This document shows, one piece after another, positions 12,691 to 22,747 of a DNA stretch of 64,000 nucleotides (within the stretch, counting starts at the first letter, position 1; every line of letters begins with the position of its first letter). Position numbers and translations under genes: made by a program. The notes beneath the pieces are model-generated. The model was not told the origin of the DNA and did not search any database. It worked only from the letters and a program-made list of their open reading frames with translations. The DNA lies in NCBI GenBank assembly GCA_021234155.1, contig JAJEKV010000015.1, positions 3,072,852 through 3,136,851 of the forward strand, in the 5' to 3' direction. The stretch comes from Isoetes taiwanensis (taxonomy: Eukaryota > Streptophyta > Lycopodiopsida > Isoetales > Isoetaceae).

Positions 12691-14227
12691 ACCTTCTCCG
12701 AAAATTTCGAAAAATTGGGTCGTGTCACGGAGATGGGTTAGGAATCCGGTGGCAAAAATCAGAATTTATTTTCGTACAATGCATTAATTGCGAATTTATG
12801 AATGTCTTGCCACTGCAAAAGCGCCCCCCGACTTCTACTTGCCACATCGGGAGGAGGACAGGCCCAAACTCCGCTCCGTCAGTTCCCCTTGCTCCCGTAT
12901 TCTAATGGCAGCTTCTCGGCCAGGTCCCAAGTGCAACAGACCAAGTCTCGGCCCCCAAAACGCAAACCCTTCTAGAACCTGGCAACCCACAGGGTTTACG
13001 TTTTGGAGGCCCTCTCCTTGTCAGATTCGGGGGGGACCTTGCGCCGTGACTTGACGTGGAGTGGGGGTGTTGACGCCAGAGCACGGACCCTAAAATCCCC
13101 CCGGAAGCTGCTTGCCCCGAATTTCCTCTCCCCAAGGCCCTGGGGACGGACGGGCGACCTCCCCTCTCCGGAATCGCGATTTGACTCTGCCAATGGACTC
13201 ACAACGTCGACGTTGCCCTGGGAACCAAGTTCCGTGGCCAGAAGACCACCCGACCTCCAAGAAGCGCCAAAGTAGCTCACTTCCATCACACTCGTAGTCA
13301 ATTGGCCTAGGATGTGGATGCGGGATACTGTCGTGAAGGCGCGGAGTGTTTCTTTCTTTTTGCAATACCGACCTTGTAACTTGCTCCCTAGGGTAATTTC
13401 GCCATTAGGACGATTTGGCAGGTCGATTTGCCATTCCTGAGCCTCCCGGTCTCGAACGACAAGACACTGCGGTTTCTACAAGGCCGACCTCCGGGGCCCG
13501 TGTTTTGACAAGTTCTCGGGACCCGTCCGGAATCTTTTGGGCCTTCAAGAGGGGCCCCCGAGCGGAGGATCCAACGGCCGGATAGGGGAACCGGCCCGGA
13601 GGGTGGTCATTAGCGTGCCCATGGGAGCTGCCAGGAAGGGTCTGCCTCGGGAACTTTTGGATCCCGCCTCTTGGGGTGGGACTCTCCCTCTTGTGAGGGA
13701 TCACGCAAAGGTCCCCGGCCTCGTTTGACTTGGGGAAGGGTGCGGCATTTCGGTTGCCCCGCAAGCGGGCTGCCTGACCGATTCTAATGCTAACCCTTTG
13801 ACCTAGACCTTCTCCAGAAAATTTAGAAAATTGGGCCGTGTCTTTGGAAATGGATTAGGATTCCAGGTGGCAAAAAAATCGAATTTATTTTCGTACAATG
13901 CATTAATTGCGAATTTATGAATGTCTTGCCACACCAAAGCCCCCGACTTCTACTTGCCACATCGGGAGGAGGGATGTGCCCAAACTCCGCTCCGCCGGTT
14001 CCCCTTGCTCAGTATTCTCCTGGCCGCAGCTCCCGGCCAGTCCCAAGTGCAGCCGGACCAAGTCTCGCCCCCAAAACGCAAACCCTTCTAGAACACGGCA
14101 ACCCACGGGGTTTACGTTTTGGAGCCCCTCTCCTTGTCGGTCGAGGCGGGACCTTGGCCGTGACTTGACGTGGAGTGGGGGTGCGACCTTCTACGACACA
14201 TATGTCACATCACATCGCCACATATAC

Positions 14228-14345
14228 GAAAGTTCTAGAATGTTCTAGAAAGTTTTAAAAAGTTTTAAAATATAAGAGAATCTTGGGTGAGCCTAAGGAA
14301 TCCTTCTAGAAAATTCCAGAATGTTGTAGAAAGTTCTAGAATGAA
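14228..14345. repeat. TTCTAGAA-rich patch at the array boundary
   Basis: Several TTCTAGAA or TTCTAGAAAGTT words occur within about 110 bp immediately after the 1.1 kb array is cut off. The same motif family forms the larger array at 60179-60520. Confidence 0.6.
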
Positions 14346-15480
14346 TGTTGCGAGAGAATACACTTATTTTCTTCCCAAAGCATTTTGCTAGATGACCAAT
14401 TAAAATATTTTGGTTCAACCAACTCCACAATTCTCTTGATTTTCGATGAACAAACTTGTCCAAGAAGGCAAATGACCTCCACAACCTCGGAGAATGGCCA
14501 TAATGAAGAAATTAAAAAAGACAGTTTAAGAGATTTTCGAAAAAAGCGCATGATTTTTTTGTCGCCAGATGTTGTGACTGTCGGATCATACAATCGATGC
14601 AAAGAAGAACCCATAAAAAATCTTGGCGCTCAAACGGAACAAGTTCATGAGTCATGAAGTTTAAAACAATCGAGCATGGCGTTAAAAACTGCACCAAAGG
14701 ATCTGATTTTGGCATGTAGGAGCGTAAGAGAGGTCTGTTTTTTCGGTATTGGGTGTTCGTGAAGAACCCCGGCCGATGTCGGCAAGCTCAACCGCCTTGT
14801 GATCCCTAAGCTCCGTGTGAAGCCCATTTTCCTTTGCACCATGACATGCTCGCTTTGAAGACTTCCAAGGTAACGGTGGCGGTTTAGATACTCTCATCGG
14901 CATAGCGGCGTGAGCTATGTTCCAATTCCACTTTCCATGTATGGATCTCGAAACAAGGCCATCAACGAGGTGTAGCCACATAGTATCTCGGCTTTTCAAA
15001 ATCCTCATCAATGGGGTCGGCTTCATATGGAACTTGTGCAATTGAAACATAAATTCCTCCACCATCATATATCACAAAATCATCCAGACGTTTGGCAGGT
15101 AAAGTTGCAAGTTCAAGCATTGCTGCTGATTCCAACCTTGATGTTGATCTTTCAACTTCCATAGTGCCATTAGAATTACTTGTATACCCAGCATGAGATT
15201 TTAGATCATAACCTTCTTCCCCCTGTATTGACGTATCCATATGTGCTTCTTTGGTTTTCGATATAGTTCCGGACAATATTTTTCAAGCTCTTGCAAGCTC
15301 TCAAAGCCCAAAAAAAAAACCATTTTTCGCAGATTCGGTTTTGAAGAGTCTAGATGAAGGAGGTAATTAGGGACGCCGCAAACCCACGTCGCTAAATGAC
15401 CATTCTCTTTCACATCTAGAGATAAGATTACTTCCAGAAAGACCTGATGAAGCCGCATTGATATGGACAGATCAATCAGT
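14346..15480 (-). other. Fragments of unidentified coding-like sequence
   Basis: Minus-strand frames at 15201-15458 (words such as LATWVCGVPNYLLHLDSS) and 14962-15276 (LPAKRLDDFVIYDGGG) look like pieces of real protein, but they lie in different frames and have no shared start or intron structure I can resolve. A further frame covers 14336-14614. They are probably captured or decayed gene pieces. I do not recognise the families. Confidence 0.3.
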
Positions 15481-15699
15481 CAATAATCAATAAATCCCTT
15501 TTGCCGGGGATGTTTCAGAATTAACGCTATGTTTTAATTAAGCCATCGACCTAAACCTAGAATCCGCCATTGGGACGCCGGGACAGCGGTACCGCAAGTC
15601 ATATTAAACACTATAATGCTTCGGCGGACAAAAGGTAAAAGTGTGGGATTTTTCTTGTGTTCTTGCACAAATTTTAAGGCTTTATCCTGTTCTTCTCTC

Positions 15700-15815
15700 A
15701 GCAACAATGATTGACAACAAGCCTATTGTCAAGTTACCTTCAAGGATTGTAAACTTGGAACAACTAGATTTTGACACAGAACAACGTCAGTTTTATAATG
15801 AACAATTTATAGCGG
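15700..15815 (+). pseudogene. SNF2-family (RAD5/RAD16-like) helicase exon fragment
   Basis: The reading ATMIDNKPIVKLPSRIVNLE followed by LDFDTEQRQFYNE matches the segment of plant SNF2-type ATPases after the first helicase lobe, usually of the form RRTK-x-IdGkPIvkLPpk-x-i-x-L-x-x-vdFs-x-eEr-x-fY. A good acceptor (CTTCTCTCAG) sits immediately upstream at about 15690-15699, so the piece came from genomic DNA with its intron edge and not from a cDNA. The frame ends about 15 codons later and no neighbouring exon is present. It is an isolated fragment, as carried by Helitrons or Pack-type elements. Confidence 0.65.
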
Positions 15816-15964
15816 TAGCATATCTACTGTGATGATGCATGCGCAGGCAACACGCTTAAATGAAGCTGCAGGTTGGTCGTCAGAGTCTTTTTTAGACAGG
15901 TATCAATCAGACAGCTATTGAATTTGTAATCCTAAAAAACCATTAACCTTCGTATATAAAAAAT

Positions 15965-16145
15965 ATACGTCACATGCGACCACCTACGTCACATATACGT
16001 ACTGACGTGTCATATACGTCACATATACATACTGACGTGTCATATACGTCACATATACGTACTGACGTGTCATATACGTCACATACGTCATATATACGTA
16101 CTGACGTGTCATATACGACACATACGTCACATACGTCACATATAC
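15965..16145. repeat. ACGT-core tandem repeat (ATACGTACTGACGTGTC)
   Basis: About five imperfect ~37-bp repeats of CATATACGTACTGACGTGTC and CATATACGTCACATA occur here. Nearly every 10-12 bp contains an ACGT core, the sequence recognised by plant bZIP factors. The open frames on both strands reflect the repeat and are not genes. Confidence 0.85.
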
Positions 16146-16480
16146 GACGTCGCATGCGACGTCACGTCGTAAACATCCACCTGGCGAGACACCTGTCGTC
16201 CACCAGGCGCCCAAGCACACCTGGCGTATGTGACGCCATCAGACGCCGCCGAAGCATCGTGACGCCGCATGCGACGCCGACGCCGCAAGCGCCCACCTGG
16301 GCGTGACACTGCCGGCCCACCGGGCGCAGCGCCCACCTGGCATGACAGATCTGCCACGTCACGGTGTCAGACGTCGCACCACACGTCGCATGCGACGTGT
16401 CTGCGACGTGACGTCGCATTGACGTCGCATGGTGACGTTATTTGCGACGTCACGTCGCACAGACGTCGCAAGCCCACGTC
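16140..16480. repeat. CpG-dense GACGTCGCA / CACCTGGCG palindromic tract
   Basis: Around ten GACGTCGCA or TGCGACGTC words occur in both orientations, including a perfect 18-bp palindrome GACGTCGCATGCGACGTC at 16146-16163. They are interspersed with CACCTGG/CCAGGCG words (16179-16345). The GC and CpG content contrasts sharply with the AT-rich flanks. Confidence 0.8.
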
Positions 16481-16485
16481 GCTAA

Positions 16486-17386
16486 ATGTCCATTCTCTTG
16501 TTGTGTATCCTGCAAGCTATTCAGCAAGCCTTGCAGCAGAGTGCATCGCAGCAGAAGAGTGAGGCTGAGAAAGCCATTGATAAGGTGTTAAAGGACACTA
16601 AAAGAGAAGTGTTCCTGGTGAGAACACAGCGGGGGATGATGCCGATGCCCGCCCGCGGGGGTAGAGTTTTATTTTGATCCCGATCAAAGCACGGGATTCT
16701 CGTGGAAGGCTTTGCTTGCTCGTGCAATGTTAGGAGGCTTTGCAAGAGTTTGGTGGGAGACATGCCCGATTGATCCGGGGAAGACTCAAAGATGTGCTAC
16801 ATGGGCCGATTTTAAGATCGCTTTTGAGGGTCATTTCACACCTCCGGGGTATAAGGTTGAGAAGATGAACGAAGTTCTTTGATTGTGTCTGACCGCACAA
16901 GAGCGCATTATAATGAGAGGTTTAGAAGGTTGCGACCTCATTGCCTGTTATGGATAAAGTCAAGCCGTGTTCTAGATTTGTGAAGGGTCTTCATGTGGAT
17001 ATCAAAAGCACGATGTCGTCGAGTTGCTTATAAGGACCTTGAGGAGGTTGTTCGGATTGCCAAAAGCCGAGACGCGATTTGGCGAGAAAGCCGCATTAGA
17101 AACCCAAAGAAAGAGACAGGCACCTTCCTCTTGGCCAGCTGAGAGCTCGTATGGCCGAAGACGATCATTTAGAGGGGAGCCATCTGCTAGTCCATCTGTG
17201 GAAGTTCAGAGCAACAATATGAGGAACCGGGCAAGTAGTAGCCAAATTGAAGGTAGTAAGTTACCCCCACGGCTCACTGACGAGGAAAGGCAGCGGTGCT
17301 TTGAAGAGGGGCGTTGTTTCCGTTGTAGGGCAACAGGCCACACAAGAAACAATTGCCCAGTATTTGGCAGTATTGAAGGGGCGTAG
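16486..17386 (+). pseudogene. Decayed Ty3/gypsy Gag with CCHC zinc knuckle
   Basis: Frames on the plus strand give typical plant gypsy Gag sequence in pieces: WKALLARAMLGGFARVWWE, then ATWADFKIAFEGHFTPPGY (about 16700-16870), then AYKDLEEVVRIA near 17025-17065 and a zinc knuckle CFRCRATGHTRNNC (CX2CX4HX4C) at 17315-17356. Gag binds and packages retrotransposon RNA. A stop near 16880 and at least one frame change break the reading, so no full product is possible. Downstream (17400-17810) no protease, reverse transcriptase or integrase is recognisable, although a polypurine tract and an LTR start follow. The unit looks like an internally deleted element. Confidence 0.75.
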
Positions 17387-17815
17387 CTCCTCAATGCCCA
17401 TGGATTCACAAATGCCTAGATAGAAGTGCCATGGGACCCGAAACGATCCAATCGATATCCAAATCCGGTAGAGGCAGAGGCCGTGGAGAACCTCGATCGA
17501 ATCAAAGGGGAGCCAAACTGACGAAAAGATGGGGTACGACGATAGAATCATTGGCGAAAGGCGCGGTGGTGAAGCTAGAGCCGCCGCAGATGATGGATCT
17601 TCCGCAACACCAAATGGTTTTGGTTGCCGCCCGAAGCTTCACGCGTGATGGAGCGCAAGAAGCTCAGAAGAGTGCATTCGGGTAAGCATGATGGTTTTGC
17701 TTTTGTCTCATTGTCCAGAAAGCGATTTGTGTACCTTGCTTGAGATTGTTAGTGCAAATTGTCAAGAAGCATGGCGGCTCCTAGGATAAACCCATGAGGA
17801 CATGGGTTGAATTTT

Positions 17816-18230
17816 AGAAGGGGAGATTGTAACGGTCCTAGGCCCTAAGACGCAAAGCATTGGTGCGCACATAAAGCATATATCTAATAGATTGGGATAT
17901 ATGCATGGCATATATCCACATAAGCAAAGCCACATAAGCAAAACTATAAAAAGGGAAAAATTGTAGAAGAGGGCTTTTGTTGGTGGTACGTGAGGTTTGT
18001 TTTGCAAGAGAGGAGCTCCAAGAAGGGATTTGAGTTGCAGAGCAGCCGGAGGAGGCTATCTGGAGGCAAGAGCTTGCGTAGACGGCATCAAATCTTCCTT
18101 TCCAGGTGGGGTTTTATGCTGATTTTATGGATCATATGGTTGTTGTTAAGAGAAAAAGTGTTCATGCTTTGGGATAAGGATTGGGTGCTTATAAACTGCT
18201 GTGAACACCGGATTCAGAGATAGCTTGTTA
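17816..18230 (+). mobile_element. Polypurine tract and start of a gypsy-type LTR
   Basis: A purine run AAGGGGAGA at about 17818-17826 is followed at 17828 by TGTAACGGTCC, a typical plant LTR beginning (TGTAAC). A TATA-like ACTATAAAAAGGG lies at 17943-17955. I place this as the 3' LTR of the element whose Gag lies at 16486-17386. The LTR end could not be fixed because no second copy is in the window; the boundary given is conservative. Confidence 0.5.
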
Positions 18231-18239
18231 AGGCCTTGT

Positions 18240-19400
18240 TAATAAGATGGTACATGATCTTATGAAGGAGCTGAATTAATGCATATGGGTCATCTGTAAG
18301 CAACTCAGGAGGCACCAAAATTGCTTCTTAGCAATCAGATCTGAGAGGGCGGAGGCAAATTTGAAGGAATTAAGTCTTCTAGCAGGAGTTTAAAAACCGG
18401 TTCAGCTTTGAGGTAGCAACAATCCAACTCCGAGACTCCGGAAAATGGGCTGCAATAGCATCCAAAGGGGCCGAAATTGAAGTTACAGGGCTGGTTGGTA
18501 TGAATCAAGGGTCGTTATGGCTGTTCTGCAGTGTTTGAAGAGATCCTCCAGCGACCCAACTGCCCCAAAACGCTTCAAAATCAGCTAAATCAGGTCGATT
18601 TGGGCCTGGAGCAGATCGATTTGGTTGTGGGTCATAGCTAGATGGTGAATCGATGCCAAAACCAGAGCCACAGAGGCCGAACATGTCTATCTTGGTTTGC
18701 TTATTTGCTGTTTTTTCTGCTTCCTGTCATTCTTTTGGGTTTCGTTTCTATTTTCTTTGTTGTTTATATTTGGAGTTCACTTTGTTGTCTTGTTAAATTG
18801 TTTGCCTATTAAATTATAAAGCTAAATAACCAAGGATATAGTTGGCTTGCATTTTGGCTTAAGGCAAAGGAAGGATTTAGTTGGCAGAAGAGATCCAGCA
18901 TGAAGGCAACGACGGAATAATAACAAATTGTAAGAAATTCTATTAATGGTTGCATTTAACTAAGATATTATGTAATTTAAATCTAGTAAATCAAAGGTAT
19001 CTAAGATAATTATCTGGGCTTGCTCCACGGAGATGGGGCTTGCACGGGAGCTGCTGGACGGAAGTTTCGAGGCATTTGCGGTCGGGGACCCCATAGATTT
19101 TAAGCAGGAAAAGCGTAAGTTGGAGGCGCCAGTTTGAATGCGCAATTAATTCATTAGCTAAGAAGTGGAACTTTAATTTTAAAATATTAAACCATATCTA
19201 AGGGAGCTATAATAAATAATGTTGTGGAGTGAATCCTGCATCAACCTTATAGGGGTGGTTTGGGCATGCTACATCAACGTTTGAGTAGTCATTATGGTTT
19301 TCATCATCGATTTAGCTACATCGTCATGGTTAGGTTGTATGGGCAACCTCGACAAGGGCTAAGAGTGTGATCTAGGCACATTTATAGCAAATTCTTTAAC
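18240..19400. other. No recognised gene; probable LTR continuation and AT-rich DNA
   Basis: The sequence contains no coding signature I recognise. 18660-18800 is T-rich with TTTGTTGTTT words. It may include the rest of the LTR that starts at 17828. Confidence 0.3.
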
Positions 19401-20070
19401 GAACACACATGTTATGGTCTTTGAATTGTTCCACCGTCGTTCTTGATATTATGTATGTACTTGGAACCTCCGTGGTCGGACTTCCGGTTCGGTGGCACCG
19501 GGTAGTTCCGGCATTCTCATGTCATCTGTGTTCTTTGTATCTATGCTCTGTGACCGGGCGCGTGGCCTCCTCCGGGCGTAGCTTCCGTGAGGTTGTAACG
19601 TCAACTCCCCGCGTGACTCCATGGTAAGAGGTCCTCCGCCCGGGCGGGGCCGGGAAGGGTAATTATAATCTGAGGTTCACCCCACCAACTCGCCAACGGG
19701 GCTCGGAATGTGAGTGGCGGGCATTTCTCTCGCTAACGGGGCCCGCATGTAGGCCGGCCGAGCTTCCCATTGTCCCGGAGCTTTGTTATGTTGTTTTGGT
19801 ACTTTGGCTTTGTGTTCTTTGCTCGACTCTTATGGTACTTTTTTTGTTGTCATTGTCTAGCACCGCACCATAGTCTCTTGTATATTTGGAATTGTCTATG
19901 TTCTTGTTATCCAAGATGCCCGAGTGTTTCCATGTATGCAGCGGCTAGCTCACGGATCCCCACTTAGTCACGAGGACTAACCCCAGTGAGTGCATGTGCA
20001 GTGAACCCGCAAGGTGGCGGCCAAGTTGATGGTGGCAATGTGGCCGGGAATCGTGCTTGAATTCTAGAGC
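19400..20070. other. GC-rich block, probably retroelement-derived
   Basis: This stretch of about 650 bp is markedly GC-rich (for example CCGCCCGGGCGGGGCCGGG near 19636) and ends in words such as GGATCCCCACTTAGTCACGAG and CAGTGAACCCGCAAGG. No protein domain is seen. The composition and abrupt edges suggest part of an LTR or leader sequence, but no partner copy is available to prove it. Confidence 0.3.
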
Positions 20071-20297
20071 TAGCAGTTTCTGTTGATTTGCTCAGTGTTG
20101 TTGTACATGGATATTGATAACACATTGTAAATATTGAGCTATTTTTTTTTCTCAGATAGAACTTGGAATGTATTAAGCTTATGAATATGTTGAATACATG
20201 AACCAGGGTTGTTTGTTGAGCCTAAACTGTGGATTTTAATTGCAAAGGAAGATTTAATTCTTCACCTGAATTCACATGTACACAAATCTAGCCTTAA

Positions 20298-22369
20298 GTA
20301 GACAAGATCCCGAGTTGCCCGGAGGGTCAACTCGGCAGGCTCGTCACAAGTACTAATCACACAGTATGGAGCAGTTTCAACAACCCAACAAACAAGCTTG
20401 TATGCGGCCAAGTTTTACAACCTGGCATGGAGATTGCAAATAGAGATTACCATTTTAGAGCAGAGAAAATTGGAGCTGCCCTGTACTTCCATCAGAATAT
20501 CTATCAAGAATGGATTTTGACAGGTTTGATAGATAGATAGATAGTATTTTTACGTCACTACTTTTGTTGATAGGTTTGAACGTCACTACTTTTGTTGTTT
20601 TATGTTGTGATGCAACTTTTGCAACACTTCAGCTGGGAACTGATAAAGGAAACATCTCTGATGCGGGATATTATGATCAAAATTATAAATCTTGCTATAA
20701 TTATGAGGAATATATGATCTACATATCGTGGGCAGGCCGGAGAAGTAATAAAGTAACATACCAGGCTGCTGTCACTCTAGGGGAAGATGGGGTTCTTACA
20801 GTTAATGAATTATCACAGCAGCCATCATCAAGTTCCAAAGGTAGCTCCTGTGACTTGCCTAATTATTGTGGCCAATATGGGGTGTGTCTTAATGGTACCT
20901 GTAGCTGCCCTCTTAATTTGACCTACTTCAAGCCCATTGATGAGCTAAATCAAGCTGCAGGTTGCCAATTTGCATCAGGATACAACAAGTCTCAGAATTG
21001 CCAGATGATCAATCAAACTGGAATTGATTACTATGCGACTGCATTTTCGAGCCCCAACCAAACTCACGCTACAGAAGATTCATGCTACACATCTTGTCTC
21101 AACTACTCTATCTGTAACGCAGCCTTTTATAATCGGAATACCAGTGATTGCTTTTTAGTAGATGAGATATATAGCCTTAAAGCTGGGAGTAAAAACTATT
21201 CAGCTTCTTTGAAGCTATGCACGGCTCCATCTAACAGGACAACATCTAAGAGAGCCACTCTTAGTGGTGTCCTTAAGGTTGCTGTAATAGTTATTGCAGG
21301 AATTTGTTTTCTAGTTCTTGTCTATCTCAAGATGAGAGGCAGGGAAGAAGGGGAGGAAGAGGACGGCATTTTAAGCAGTTATTTGTCAGAAACAGCTCTA
21401 AAACGATTCTCTTTAAAAGAAATAGAGCAGATTACAGATGGTTTTAGTGAGAAGCTTGGGAATGGAGCATTTGGAACAGTTTACAAGGGGCAACTACAAA
21501 ATGGCAACTATGTCGCAGTGAAGATCCTAAATGGACTAATGCAGGAGGCAAAGGACTTTTATGCTGAGTTATCTGTACTCAGCAGAGTCCGCCACTTCAA
21601 TTTGGTGCAATTGTTAGGATTCTGTAGTAACAAAAGGGCTAGAGCTCTTGTATATGAGTATATGGCAAATGGATCCCTTGATCATTGGCTGCTTGGAGAA
21701 AACTCCTCCCGACTGGATATAGCTATAGGGTCAGCTAAAGGAATGGCATACTTGCATGAAGACTGCCTTGAGAGGATTCTCCACCTGGATGTGAAACCTC
21801 AGAATATCCTTTTGGACAGTAATTTTTGTCCAAAAGTTTCAGATTTTGGACTTTCAAGACTCCTAGATAGAGCTGATGATCACTTTTTTATGACAACAAT
21901 ATGTGGCACACCTGGTTACCTTGCACCTGAATTGATGAGAGGTGAGGCCATAGGTGTGGAGAGTGATATTTATAGCTATGGAGTGGTATTGCTAGAGATC
22001 CTTATGGGAACTAGACCTGTTCAACCAAAGGGGGATGAGATTTGGAAGCTTAGCAGGGATGAACATATCCATAGTCTTGTCGATAGTAGAATTGGAGAAG
22101 CATTCAATTTGGAAGAAGCCAGACGAATGATTACAACCGCAGCTCTTTGCATAAATGATGAACCTTCTTCGCGGCCTCAAATGTCTTCTGTAGTCCAAAT
22201 GTTGGAAGGCAGTGTCGAGATTCCACAATTTGTTACTGCACCTCAATTTTATCCCAAACTTCAAGCTACAGTTAATGATAAGTTTATGACATTGTTGGAG
22301 TCTCGATCACAGATCTCTGCACCTTCTCAAGCAGTATCCATCTCCACTTCAATACTCTTTCCACGTTAA
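20298..22369 (+). CDS. G-type lectin S-receptor-like Ser/Thr kinase, N-terminally incomplete
   Basis: This encodes a single-pass plasma-membrane receptor kinase. From 20298 the frame shows the end of a B-lectin domain (VWSSFNNPTNKLVCGQVLQPG). After a 50-bp interruption (20524-20573), one frame of about 600 codons runs to the stop at 22369. In residues counted from 20564, an EGF-like Cys cluster lies at 96-115, a PAN-like Cys region at about 134-219, a membrane helix at 236-255 and the kinase at about 293-550. Kinase landmarks are the G-loop LGNGAFGTV (298-306), Lys320, Glu335, HLDVKPQN (407-414), DFG (427-429) and APE (454-456). Leu replaces Arg in HRD, so it is a non-RD kinase, as is usual in the SD2-5 group. 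No ATG occurs until residue 51, and the signal peptide and most of the lectin domain are missing. It is either 5'-truncated or has an upstream exon I cannot find. A GATA tract (20529-20545) and a TATC tract (22402-22425) flank it. Confidence 0.85.
20524..20573 (+). other. 50-bp GT...AG intron-like tandem duplication in the kinase gene
   Basis: AGGTTTGA occurs at 20522-20529 and again at 20572-20579, and ACGTCACTACTTTTGTTG lies both inside the insert and just after it. Removing 20524-20573 (starts GT, ends AG) restores one frame across the junction (EWILTGLNVTTF). The insert includes a (GATA)4 tract. Left in place, it shifts frame and adds a stop at 20538. Confidence 0.75.
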
Positions 22370-22429
22370 TATAACAATGTCCAGGTGGGTGTTAAAATAA
22401 TTATCTATCCATCTATCTATCTATTATAC

Positions 22430-22747
22430 ATGTTCAACAGTAGATTTCAAACATGAAGTTTTATGTTGCATATGCATAAGGAAACAAGAAAAGGTGCACA
22501 TTTGTTGAAGGCTTTGTGGTAATGACATTTATCTTTAATTTACAATGAGGAGATAAATTGGGTTCTCAAAACAATTGTAGATGGATAGAATTCCTTTGGC
22601 GACTCATATCACATTAGCCATTGGCTTCCATCTCTAAAGTTGGTTAAAGCCTATCCCCTAACCCACCAACCCCAAATTAGCGTTCTGTTCATTCGCTAGC
22701 TAGTTCCTAGTCTTTGTTGAGGTGAATGAGCCAGCTCCTAGTCTTTG
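22430..22747. other. 3' flank of kinase gene, no gene seen
   Basis: AT-rich sequence with a direct repeat CTAGTCTTTGTTGAGG / CTAGTCTTTGTTTT (about 22709 and 22738) just before the poly-T that ends the LINE fragment. Confidence 0.35.

Larger units (their letters stand above)
3085..14190 (+). repeat. Tandem array of ~1.1 kb GC-rich units (ten copies plus a partial)
   Basis: The landmark AATTTATGAATGTCTTGCC recurs with its ATG at 3954, 5063, 6193, 7288, 8396, 9511, 10620, 11719, 12798 and 13917, so unit spacing is 1079-1130 bp. A partial unit precedes it (3085-3400) and the last is cut off near 14190. Conserved words include CCCTTCTAGAACC, GGGTTTACGTTTTGGAGGCCC, CTTCCATCACACTCGT, AAAACCGACCTTGTAACTTGC and TTTGACCTAGACCTTCTC. 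Between them lie short G/C-rich junctions that differ in nearly every copy by small indels, so no reading frame survives across units. Most units (type A) carry the CACTTCCATCACACTCG half. The units starting at 6193 and 11719 (type B) instead repeat the CCCTTCTAGAA half and continue into segment X. I do not recognise the unit as rDNA or a known transposon. Confidence 0.92.

Noticed and set aside
3954-14248. Dozens of 60-217 codon frames in the 1.1-kb satellite
   Set aside because: None is kept in the same frame in more than a few units because small indels occur in every copy, so coding is unlikely.
15970-16357. Open frames on both strands across the ACGT repeats
   Set aside because: They are repeated Y/V/T or T/S/H peptides produced by the tandem DNA repeat on both strands, with no start context.
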